Under the pieces are notes generated by a model that was not told the DNA's origin, made no database searches, and was given only the letters and a program-made list of their open reading frames with translations. Of a stretch of 11,501 nt of DNA, positions 1 through 7,200 are shown piece after piece (positions within the stretch are counted from its first letter, which is position 1; every line of letters starts with the position of its first letter). Source of the DNA: Candidatus Poribacteria bacterium (GTDB lineage: Bacteria; Poribacteria; WGA-4E; WGA-3G); NCBI GenBank assembly GCA_007571355.1, contig RKRO01000458.1:1-11501 (forward strand), written 5' to 3'. The translations under genes were made by a program, and so were the position numbers.

Positions 1-18
1 TGGAACGGAACGCATTGA

Positions 19-52
19 CAACGATGGGCGGGAAGGCCCCGCCCCTACGTTG
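19..52. repeat. GC-rich extended inverted repeat downstream of the OmpA-like gene
   Basis: Inner arms GGGCGGG (26-32) and CCCGCCC (38-44) pair perfectly around the loop AAGGC. Outer arms CAACG (19-23) and CGTTG (48-52) also pair, with a small mismatched bulge between. It starts 17 bases past the stop of the minus-strand lipoprotein gene. There is no T-run after it on the minus strand, so a simple intrinsic terminator is not well supported. The shape fits a short dispersed palindromic repeat, which may still stabilise the mRNA 3' end. Confidence 0.55.
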
Positions 53-69
53 ATTATGAAAACAGTTGG

Positions 70-942
70 TTACATCACTGCGCCCGCAGGGAGCAGAATG
101 ACTTCGACCCTGCGATTCATAGCTCTGCCAGCGGCAGTATTTTGTGAGGCGATAGGTTGTGTGTGTGCCATGCCGACTGCCTCGACTCTGGCGGCATCAA
201 TCCCTTTAGATTGGAGATATTTTGCCGCAGCGTTGGCGCGTGCTTGTGAGAGGTCCCAGTTGCTTCTGAAACCGCCGCGCAACACTGGGGTACCGTCAGC
301 ATGTCCAGTAACGCGAATTTTCGCATCGGATGCCATAAGCTGATCAACGACACCGTCAAGCATTTCTTTCGCTTTGCTGGATAAACCGGTCTGTCCACTG
401 CCGAAAGTGACAGTGGTTACCAACATCGGCTTTGCAGAAGCCTTCGCATCGACCCTTGCGACTTTTTCGTCCAAATCCATCAATTTCGCTTGAATATCTT
501 TGATCGCTGCGTCCTGCGCTTTATCGGACTTCTCATGTGCCATAATCTGTTCTTGCAATTTGGCATCTACACCTTTCACAGCGTCCATTGATGCCTTGCC
601 TTGCATATCAATAGCCTTCGTCAGGTCCGCACGGAGTTGTGCGTCCCTTTCTTTAGCTTTCTGTTCCACGTTAATAATAGTGTCGGCATCACCTTGCTGA
701 GACGCTGCAATTGCCTCTTCTTTCGCTTTAGAGATCGCCTCCGGTGTATCTTTAACATGCTGATCAACTTTGCCTTCTAACCCTGTCACTTTGTTTGATA
801 TGTCAGAATCGGCTTGTTGCATCTGTGCGACATGTTCGTTCTTCCACATATCAAACTCTTCTTGGCTCAGCTTGCCACAGCTACTAACAACAAGCGCAAC
901 GCCGAGAAGAGCAATAATTGTGAAAGCGGTTCTACTTAGCAT
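70..942 (-). CDS. OmpA-family (Pal-like) peptidoglycan-associated lipoprotein with a long helical stalk
   Basis: Predicted outer-membrane lipoprotein of 290 aa that would anchor the envelope non-covalently to peptidoglycan. Residues 1-21 form a signal peptide ending in a lipobox-like V-S-S with C22 as the lipidated cysteine. G23 at +2 gives no inner-membrane retention signal. Residues about 27-165 are rich in A, K, E, D and Q without proline clusters, which suggests a helical or coiled-coil stalk. Residues about 173-286 are the OmpA C-terminal domain. The peptidoglycan (diaminopimelate)-contacting pair known from OmpA corresponds to D216 in TGHAD and R235 in LSQAR. The NRRVEVIL motif lies near the C-terminus. 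The start is well supported by AGGAGG at 948-953, six bases from the ATG. Pal is usually shorter (about 170 aa) and lacks such a stalk, so true pal orthology is uncertain. No tol genes are nearby. It is divergent from the M48 gene. Confidence 0.88.
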   Translation of the reverse strand: MLSRTAFTIIALLGVALVVSSCGKLSQEEFDMWKNEHVAQMQQADSDISNKVTGLEGKVDQHVKDTPEAISKAKEEAIAASQQGDADTIINVEQKAKERDAQLRADLTKAIDMQGKASMDAVKGVDAKLQEQIMAHEKSDKAQDAAIKDIQAKLMDLDEKVARVDAKASAKPMLVTTVTFGSGQTGLSSKAKEMLDGVVDQLMASDAKIRVTGHADGTPVLRGGFRSNWDLSQARANAAAKYLQSKGIDAARVEAVGMAHTQPIASQNTAAGRAMNRRVEVILLPAGAVM

Positions 943-947
943 GGATT

Positions 948-953
948 CCTCCT
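948..953 (-). promoter_or_regulatory. Strong Shine-Dalgarno of the OmpA-like lipoprotein gene
   Basis: A perfect AGGAGG on the minus strand lies six bases from the ATG at 940-942. It is the strongest ribosome binding site in the window and fits high expression of an abundant envelope lipoprotein. Confidence 0.8.
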
Positions 954-999
954 AATTTTTTACGACAATTCAGAACATTACTTGTAAATCTAAATCAGT

Positions 1000-1026
1000 A
1001 TTATCCATTTAAAGTGTGGTCACCAA
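1000..1026 (-). promoter_or_regulatory. Possible sigma-70 promoter of the OmpA-like gene
   Basis: On the minus strand, TTGGTG (1021-1026) is followed 15 bases later by GATAAT (1000-1005), a good -10 with a weak -35 at a short spacing. It would give a leader of about 50 nt before the lipoprotein start. Weak consensus match only. Confidence 0.25.
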
Positions 1027-1127
1027 GTTACGTTCCAAATTAAATAGACTCTGTTTTCTCGGAATTCTACTCAAATCCCGTTTTGAACGTATGTATACAG
1101 ACGAAATAATTACCTTACCCGAGCGCA

Positions 1128-1176
1128 GACAGCAATTTCCAACGCCAGAAATTGAACCGCGAACTTGCAAAATAGC
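1128..1176 (+). repeat. Diverged copy of the leader repeat (copy S)
   Basis: Read on the plus strand, this stretch contains TTTCCAACGCC, then ATTGAACCGC and TGCAAAATAG. It matches the order of blocks in copy B of the repeat near aroE (TTCCAAACGCC, then ATCGAACCGC, then GGGAAAAT). In one frame it reads FPTPEIEP, against FQTPLIEP for copy B and PIEP for copy A. It lacks the AAGG ribosome-site core and sits about 245 bases before the M48 start. An inverted repeat, CAATTTC (1133-1139) and GAAATTG (1148-1154), lies inside it. Membership in the family is by eye and tentative. Confidence 0.4.
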
Positions 1177-1298
1177 AAAGACCTGTAAGCAATTGTACCT
1201 CACAAGTGCTTCTGGTATAAATTATATCACTTTTCTGTAAAAAAAGTCAAAAGTTTTTTTGCGCTTACCAATAGCATTGGATAAATGCCAAAACTTCC

Positions 1299-1327
1299 TT
1301 GATTTTTCACCGCAAATAAGATAAAAT
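1299..1327 (+). promoter_or_regulatory. Candidate sigma-70 promoter of the M48 protease gene
   Basis: TTGATT (1299-1304) and TAAAAT (1322-1327) are separated by exactly 17 bases, matching TTGACA at four of six and TATAAT at five of six positions. Transcription would begin near 1334 and leave a leader of about 85 nt. The surrounding A/T richness raises the chance of a fortuitous match. Confidence 0.5.
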
Positions 1328-1404
1328 TCAATAATTGTTCTTCTCGGGTAGCAACATCGACACGTGCACTTTTTACACACCACGAGATGATTATCACCAG
1401 CAAA

Positions 1405-1410
1405 AAGGGG
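1405..1410 (+). promoter_or_regulatory. Ribosome binding site of the M48 protease gene
   Basis: AAGGGG lies ten bases before the ATG at 1421. This supports that start over later in-frame methionines. Confidence 0.55.
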
Positions 1411-1420
1411 TACCGATAGT

Positions 1421-2779
1421 ATGGGCCAGATAAGCATCATTTTAATCGCCGGTTTACTTTTCCTTTTCTCCTTTGAACCACCGCAAACGAATCTAAACAT
1501 CAGCGATATGCAGGTGGTCTTTTGGACGATTATATTGACCGGTTTCCCTGTGCTCATCACATGCTTCGTGACAGCGTACGTTGCCCGTACATTTCCAGCG
1601 GACAAAGAAGAGAACCTCCCGAAGATCTATCGTTTACGACGCTTCATAATCGTCTTTGAGTGTATCAGTTTAGCGGCATATCTGTGCAATCTCTACCTAT
1701 TGAATTTACCTGCACTGATTAACAAACACCTCGCTTTCTTCCCGATGGAGAACGTGCGCCAAACAGTCGCTTTACTTCCACTGCTGATTGGGCTCATCTG
1801 CATCCGGCTTGCATTTTACCAAGTGAGTCGCCTCCAATCGAGTCATTACCGCGAGGTTGCGACCCTTCAATTTAAGTTTCTGCTCATCCCGTTAATACCG
1901 ATGTTCGTCTATTTTCTGATCATAGACGCTTTGCAGTGGCTTCCGTATTCAGTAAAGGCATTCATTGTGGAGCATCCGTATGTGCTTATCGGATTGGTCC
2001 TGCCGGTGGTAGCCTCTGCGTACATCCTCGCACCCTTACTCATGCAGTTTCTATGGAAAACAGAACCACTGGCAGCGGACTCCGGGTTGAAAGGAAAATT
2101 GGATCGTCTGACGAAACAGAGTGGCGTAAAATATCGAGACATTGTGGTGTGGCAAACCGGCTCACTGTTAATCGCAAACGCTGCAGTCGCGGGGACCCTT
2201 CCAGGGAATCGCCGAATTTTCCTAACAGATGCGCTCCTCAAATACTTTACAGACGAAGAGATCGAAACCGTCGTCGCTCATGAACTTGGACATATCCGCT
2301 ATAGGCATATTCCGACGTATATGCTCTTTTCGGTTTTCTATCTGCTGATCTACCCATTTTTTTATTTCTTTGTTGAAGAGCCATTGGTGGTCCACTTCGG
2401 AGAATCACAAATCTTAGCGACATTATGCACGTTAGTTTTTTTAATGCTCTATTTCGTGTTCATCTTCCGGTATTTGTCGAGACGTTGTGAACATCAGGCA
2501 GATCTATACGCAGTTGCACTCACGGGTAAACCGGAAGCGTTTGAAAACGCTTTGTTGAAATTAGCGGTGTTGAATTCGGTGCCAAAATCAATCCGTCGTT
2601 TCTTTGAAATTTTCAACACCCATCCATCTATAGATCGGCGGATTGATTTCATCAAACAGTGGATAGAACAGCGTTCTGCGATTCAACGTTATAAAAAATA
2701 TTTGCTTGAAGTCAAAATCTTAATTGTTTTGCTCCCGATATTCGGTATCCTTGCCTGGCTCCTGTTCGTGAACGCATGA
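1421..2779 (+). CDS. Integral-membrane M48 family zinc metalloprotease (Ste24/HtpX-like)
   Basis: Predicted membrane-embedded zinc endopeptidase of 452 aa. About six hydrophobic segments precede the catalytic part (roughly residues 4-18, 32-55, 74-99, 115-135, 152-174 and 187-211). HELGH at 287-291 gives zinc ligands H287 and H291 and catalytic E288. The third ligand is probably E357 in CEHQAD, the ExxxD pattern of the family. THPSIDRRI at 400-408 is the usual M48 C-terminal signature. Further membrane spans flank the active site at about 300-320 and 330-350, and a last one lies at 431-450. HtpX (about 290 aa) has fewer N-terminal spans, so this larger form resembles Ste24/BlaR-type layouts; a specific substrate cannot be inferred. 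A role in membrane-protein quality control is known for the family and assumed here. The gene stands alone, is divergent from the lipoprotein gene and converges on zapA with only 34 bases between the stops. Confidence 0.9.
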   Translation: MGQISIILIAGLLFLFSFEPPQTNLNISDMQVVFWTIILTGFPVLITCFVTAYVARTFPADKEENLPKIYRLRRFIIVFECISLAAYLCNLYLLNLPALINKHLAFFPMENVRQTVALLPLLIGLICIRLAFYQVSRLQSSHYREVATLQFKFLLIPLIPMFVYFLIIDALQWLPYSVKAFIVEHPYVLIGLVLPVVASAYILAPLLMQFLWKTEPLAADSGLKGKLDRLTKQSGVKYRDIVVWQTGSLLIANAAVAGTLPGNRRIFLTDALLKYFTDEEIETVVAHELGHIRYRHIPTYMLFSVFYLLIYPFFYFFVEEPLVVHFGESQILATLCTLVFLMLYFVFIFRYLSRRCEHQADLYAVALTGKPEAFENALLKLAVLNSVPKSIRRFFEIFNTHPSIDRRIDFIKQWIEQRSAIQRYKKYLLEVKILIVLLPIFGILAWLLFVNA

Positions 2780-2813
2780 AACAATAACAGCACCGCAACA
2801 TCCAACCAAGGAT

Positions 2814-3164
2814 TTATTCGTCCTCAGCCGCAGGATCCGCTACTGTATTCCGAGCCGCGGGTTGGATATGCGTTTCAGTGTCCTCCTCAATCGCGAACTG
2901 CAGCCGCTCCACTATGCGATGCAATGGCAATTCGTACTCTTCTTGGAGAAGACGCTTTTCATCAGCGATATGGAACGCGACGAGCAACGGGACCCTTTGC
3001 TCGTCAAAGCCTTTTCTGAGATAGGATTCAACTAAATTCTTGACATAGTCAATCAGTTCGGTGATGGCTTCTGCTGTTAATTCCTCAGTCGGTTTGATCA
3101 TATAAGATGTTCCGAGGATAACAAAGCGAATTGGTTTATTAAGATCGAGTTCTTTCTGTTCCAT
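2814..3164 (-). CDS. zapA: ZapA-like cell division protein
   Basis: Small protein of 116 aa resembling ZapA, the cytoplasmic factor that bundles FtsZ filaments and stabilises the Z-ring. Residues 11-24 match the ZapA beta-hairpin (pattern RFVILGTSYMIK). A helix follows at about 30-51. The central VPLLVAFHIADEK (58-70) corresponds to the family's conserved ALLAALNIADE region, leading into a long amphipathic helix to about residue 95 that would form the dimer coiled coil. The tail (about 100-116) is acidic, polar and probably disordered. The start has a rather distant AAAGGGG, 14 bases from the ATG. The gene is the last of the minus-strand block, 114 bases after aroE. No 6S RNA or ygfA neighbour, common beside zapA in proteobacteria, is visible. 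The family call rests on pattern resemblance without an alignment. Confidence 0.72.
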   Translation of the reverse strand: MEQKELDLNKPIRFVILGTSYMIKPTEELTAEAITELIDYVKNLVESYLRKGFDEQRVPLLVAFHIADEKRLLQEEYELPLHRIVERLQFAIEEDTETHIQPAARNTVADPAAEDE

Positions 3165-3278
3165 TATGTTGTTAGCGACCCCTTTCGTATACTTTAAGGG
3201 TTATCATGCCTCGCAATGCGTGCAGTTATCAGTTTTAGTCCAGTAGGGCTTATTTGCTTGGATGTTTCGGCAATAGGT

Positions 3279-4163
3279 TTATAGGGCTTGGTGCATTGTC
3301 TCGGTACACGGTGTGACACTTGTCCATTTTTCAAAAGCGATAGCCCCCTGATGCACTAACATCCCGATGCCACCAAGGATCTGACAGCCTTGCTCGGCGG
3401 CGGCTTGCATTAACGGTGTCACCGGGGGGGTGTATACAATATCATAAACGATAGTATTGGGTTGAAGCCAATCGGCAGAAATCAGTAATGGATGGTTCAC
3501 ATCCATGCTTGTCGTCGCGGTATTGACAAGGAGGGCACTTTGATGCACAGCGTCGGGTAATCGAGTATCCGTAAGTCCTATCCCATGCATGGTGACATCG
3601 GTTTTTTGACCCATCTCTTCTGCTAAGGAGATCGCCTTCCCGACTGTACGATTGGCAATTGTGATTGATGCCACTCCGGCGAGTGCCAACGCAACAACTA
3701 CGGCTCTCGCAGCGCCGCCTGCGCCTAAGACGATAACACCCTCGTCTACAGGTACAGACATATTCCCGCTTTCCTCCAGAGCTCTCAAAACCCCCGGAGC
3801 ATCCGTATTATCGCCGTGTATCCCACCCTCATTAAAACTGAGGGTGTTCACTGCCCCAATAAGTTCCGCTTCCCGTGAAATTGATGTCAGAAACGGGATG
3901 ACCGCCTGTTTATGCGGAAGCGTCACGTTAATACCGACGACGTTAATCGCCTTAAAACCCGCGATTGCATCTGCCAAATCATCGGGTCGGACATGAAAAG
4001 GGACATATACATAATCAAGTCCGGCTTTCGCAAAAGCAGCATTGTGCATCTGAGGCGAACGGCTGTGTTCTACCGGATCCCCAATAACACCGACAACGCG
4101 GGTATGTCCGGTCAGATTTTTTATTTTCCCTTGCGGTTCGATAGGGCGTGTCTTAAGTTTCAT
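3279..4163 (-). CDS. aroE: Shikimate dehydrogenase (NADP+)
   Basis: Reduces 3-dehydroshikimate to shikimate with NADPH in the chorismate pathway, in the cytoplasm. The substrate domain shows GDPVEHSRSPQMHN (28-41), NVTLPHK with catalytic K85, N106 in GAVNT and D121 in GDNTDAPG. The nucleotide domain shows GAGGAA (147-152) and NRT (171-173), the usual NADP(H) preference motif. GGIGMLVHQGAIAFEKW (264-280) is the C-terminal signature. The usual NATPLGM-type motif is altered to NTATTSM (214-220). Length (294 aa) is slightly above the usual 270-290 because the first 16-20 residues come from the repeat that overlaps the gene start. The ATG at 4163 has a GGAAAGG only a few bases upstream. The position equivalent to the starts of recN and the oxidoreductase is a CTG at 4113-4115, 12 bases after AAGGG. 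No in-frame ATG, GTG or TTG lies between these and the family's usual start. Confidence 0.95.
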   Translation of the reverse strand: MKLKTRPIEPQGKIKNLTGHTRVVGVIGDPVEHSRSPQMHNAAFAKAGLDYVYVPFHVRPDDLADAIAGFKAINVVGINVTLPHKQAVIPFLTSISREAELIGAVNTLSFNEGGIHGDNTDAPGVLRALEESGNMSVPVDEGVIVLGAGGAARAVVVALALAGVASITIANRTVGKAISLAEEMGQKTDVTMHGIGLTDTRLPDAVHQSALLVNTATTSMDVNHPLLISADWLQPNTIVYDIVYTPPVTPLMQAAAEQGCQILGGIGMLVHQGAIAFEKWTSVTPCTETMHQAL

Positions 4164-4175
4164 GTCCCTTTCCGT
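4118..4175 (-). repeat. Leader repeat copy A, overlapping the aroE start
   Basis: A 58-bp unit in direct tandem with copy B. The core on the minus strand is ATCGAACCGCAAGGGAAAAT. It is read in frame as part of the AroE N-terminus (IEPQGKIKN, residues 8-16). CGGTTCGAT recurs at 4134 and 4192, and TTTCCGT at 4169 and 4227, both giving a period of exactly 58. Confidence 0.75.
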
Positions 4176-4233
4176 TCTTCAATTTTCCCTGCGGTTCGAT
4201 AAGGGGCGTTTGGAATTTTACGTCCTTTTCCGT
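4176..4233 (-). repeat. Leader repeat copy B, tandem partner of copy A
   Basis: Second 58-bp unit, between the oxidoreductase stop and the aroE start. It reads ATCGAACCGCAGGGAAAATT in the core and encodes a near-identical peptide (LIEPQGKLKN) in an open frame running into aroE's leader. It has no start codon at the position used by recN and the oxidoreductase. Confidence 0.75.
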
Positions 4234-4264
4234 TTCTTTACTTCTCTTTAGGCGAAAGAATCGA

Positions 4265-7200
4265 CTATTCTTTAAGTAAACCTTCAACGGTCCGTTTTGC
4301 CTCTTCCATTTTAGGATAGCGAATCTCTCGGTAGCCACGGACTTCCTCGACACACTCTAATGCGCGGAGGTGTTTATCGTACGTCTCAGCATCGGTCGGC
4401 GCGAAGGTGTCGATCACACGGGTGATATACCACTCTCGGAACGCTTTTTCCCTTGCATGCCATTCGGGGAGCCAACGTCTGAGAAACTTCATCCGCTTCA
4501 TCAAGTTTAATTGCCAATTATACGTATCGATATCCGCTTCGATGTCAAGTCCCATGACGGTGAAATGAGGTCGATTGAGATGGACATACTTAATTTTATC
4601 GCCGTTTTTCGTATCGACTTTATATAATTTCTTGTCACGCTCCAGTTTCTCTTCACTTGTCAGGAGGTGTGCGACGTAGACTTCGTCCTTAATCAGCATT
4701 ACCTTATGAAGATATCTTATCGCGGCTTTTGTGGCACGATAGTTATATACCTGTGAATCGCGAGCATGAACCTGCTTTATTTTTTTAGCATAGACCCGAG
4801 CATAATTAAGATTCTCGAACTGAACGAGATCGTAGAGGTAGAGCCCCAATATTCGGTGAATATCGTCCGAACCTACGTCCAACGTTTCTACGGTACTTTC
4901 GACGAGTGTTACATAGGCTTGTGCTAAACGCTTGCCGCCGCGCTTTTTCTCCAGAATTTGCCGTTTTGCGGAGAGCATTTCGGCATACGTCAGCTGGCGG
5001 GGTGCCTCAACCGCTATTTGCTCAGGATCAAGTGCAAGCCGCCGTCCGACATTGAAAGCCTTCATATTTGTCTCCAGATCGGCGTGTGGAACCATCTGCT
5101 TGAGTGCTAATTGGAGTGGTTCGAGTTCAAGAGGTATCAACTGGCGTTGGAAAGCGGTGCCGAGGAGCATCATGTTCGCATATAATTTGTTTCCGAACAA
5201 TTGTTCAGAGACCCTGAAGAGGTCAGTGCCGAAATATGCATCGGGTCTGGTATGTGCCTGTATTGCCTCTTCAAGTGTATCAGTATCAAACTCGTCTTTG
5301 CCGATGAGCGTGGATATTGTCTCGGTTTTGGCGGTATTCACCACAGCAGCGGTTCTATCAGGTGCTGCGACCCGGAAAAGCGCGTGTGCTGTGATGCCGC
5401 GGACCGCCTCTAACATATCAAGTCCCAACAGGAGGTCTGCCTTACCGTACGGAATCATCGGGGAGGTGTGAATACCTGGTTGCGTGTATATGATATGTGT
5501 ATAAACACCACCGTTGCGAATTGCCAACCCCTTCCGATCACAGAAAGTTACATCGTAGCCTTGGAGGTATCCACCCACAACGAGGACTTTGGAGATCGTG
5601 CCGATCCCCATGCCGCCGACACCTCCGGCGTACATGTTCCAACTCATCTCAAACGGGATGAGCCTTGGTGGCGGTAATGGGGCATCACTCAAGAGGTCTC
5701 GGTACCCCGCCGCGATTGCCTGTTCTTTTGGCGGATGTTTGCGTGTGATGACAACTTCTTCAAACGCTGGGCAGGCGTATTTAATACGCGCACACGCGCC
5801 ATCGGTGACACAATTGGACTGGTCAATAGCAATCTTTTCGCCGTAATCGGTATTGATAACCTTTAGGCCCGGACACCCTGTCTCTGTGGTGCACTCCCGA
5901 CAAAATTCACAGACTTCAGGCGTGATATTGATATGTTTTTCGGACTTTAGGAATCCGTCTTTGGCTATAGTGCTTCGCTGCTCACGACGGAGACGGCGAT
6001 GATAGGTAATTGCACACTCTTTATCAGCAATGACGATTTTGACACCGGGCTTAAGAATCGTTTTTTCGAGGTATTTTTTGTAATTGACGCGGTCTTCCGG
6101 GTTAGTGCGTACAATTTCTATTTCAGAATTACCGGCGAGGCCTTGAGCGACTTTCTCGATATCTTGGGCAAACGTTGGATTACCGAGCAGGTCAAGTTCT
6201 CCAGCTGGGGTCGGTTGATGTCCGGTCATCGCCGTCGTTTGGTTGTCCAGAATGATATAGGTAATGTCTTGGTTGTTTTTGATTGAATCTGAGATAGCAG
6301 TCATTCCGCCGTGAAAGAAGGTCGAATCGCCCATGAAAACGATCTGCTTATTTTCAATAAATGGATCAATACCGGCACCGGATCCGCCGCCTAACGCCAT
6401 TGCGGATAGGTTGTGCATCAAACGCGGAAACGGTTCATATTTGAGCATGGAATAGCAACCAATATCTCCGTGAAAGACGAGATCCACCGCGCCGGAATCA
6501 TGATGCTTTCTCATATAGTCGGCATCCATAAATTGTCTCGTGATTTCAAGGAGTACGCTCGAAGAATCACGGTGCGGGCAACCAGGACAGAAAGTAGGCG
6601 TACGTTTTGGGATGTCAATCTCTTGTTCGGAGACCTCTGCTTGAAGTGCCTCTTCACAGGCAAGATGGTTCAAATCAACAAAAAGGTTTGCTTTTTCCGA
6701 GTTGTCGGTGGTCCCGCCCACCCCGAGGCGGTGCTTGAAAAGCGGAATGAGCTTCTGAATGAGAATAGAGGCATCCAATCCAGAAGCTGCTGGTATTCCC
6801 GCCAAATTATCTGGGAATTGTTTCCCCCAGACGTTTACGTAACGTTTGATATTACCGTCTTGGTACATCTGCGTAAGGCGTGCTTTAATTTCGTTTTCTA
6901 AAAGTGGCCGTTTTTCTTCGACAACGTAGACTTCGTCAACGTGTTCCGCAAATTCACGGACGATGTCCGCATCAATCGGATGGGTCATACCGAGTTTGAG
7001 AATCGGGATATCGCCGTATAGATTTAATTCTCTGAGTGCGTGGAGCAGACAGCTGTGAGCTAAACCTGTACTGATAAATCCGAAAGGATACCGTCTTTTA
7101 CTTGAACCGTTCCGTATAAATTGGATTTCGTTGAGTCCTAAATTTTTTGCTATCTTAAGTGCAGTCGGTAGTCGTTCGCGTAGGGTTTCCATCTCAATTT

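Larger units (their letters stand above)
943..1420. other. Divergent intergenic spacer, 478 bp
   Basis: This region separates the divergent lipoprotein and M48 protease genes and probably carries the control sites of both. It holds an A/T-rich patch around 1217-1256, a candidate plus-strand promoter at 1299-1327, a weak minus-strand promoter at 1000-1026 and a diverged repeat copy at 1128-1176. An open frame of 74 codons (1016-1240, plus) exists, but I see no ribosome site before it or family match in it. I regard it as non-coding repeat-derived sequence. Confidence 0.5.

Noticed and set aside
1016..1240. Plus-strand open frame of 74 codons in the divergent spacer
   Set aside because: No ribosome site, no recognisable family, unusual composition, and it contains the diverged repeat copy. 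Treated as non-coding.
1230..1256. A-run and T-run as a terminator in the spacer
   Set aside because: The A and T runs could pair, but there is no GC stem, and no gene ends into this position on either strand.
1222..1605. Minus-strand open frame of 127 codons
   Set aside because: It overlaps the 5' part of the M48 gene and its promoter on the other strand, and shows no family features.
2780..2813. Bidirectional terminator between the convergent M48 and zapA genes
   Set aside because: The 34-base gap has no inverted repeat or T-run that I can see.
3165..3278. Possible 6S RNA between zapA and aroE
   Set aside because: The gap is only 114 bases, shorter than 6S RNA (about 180), and shows no long bulged hairpin. 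6S RNA usually lies on the other side of zapA. Only a weak ACCC/GGGT stem and AT-rich sequence are present.
4932..5471. Plus-strand open frame of 179 codons inside the oxidoreductase gene
   Set aside because: Antisense shadow of a strongly supported coding region; serine- and arginine-rich translation without motifs.
6413..6901. Plus-strand open frame of 162 codons inside the oxidoreductase gene
   Set aside because: Antisense to the TPP-binding and linker regions, whose motifs are intact; no independent evidence.
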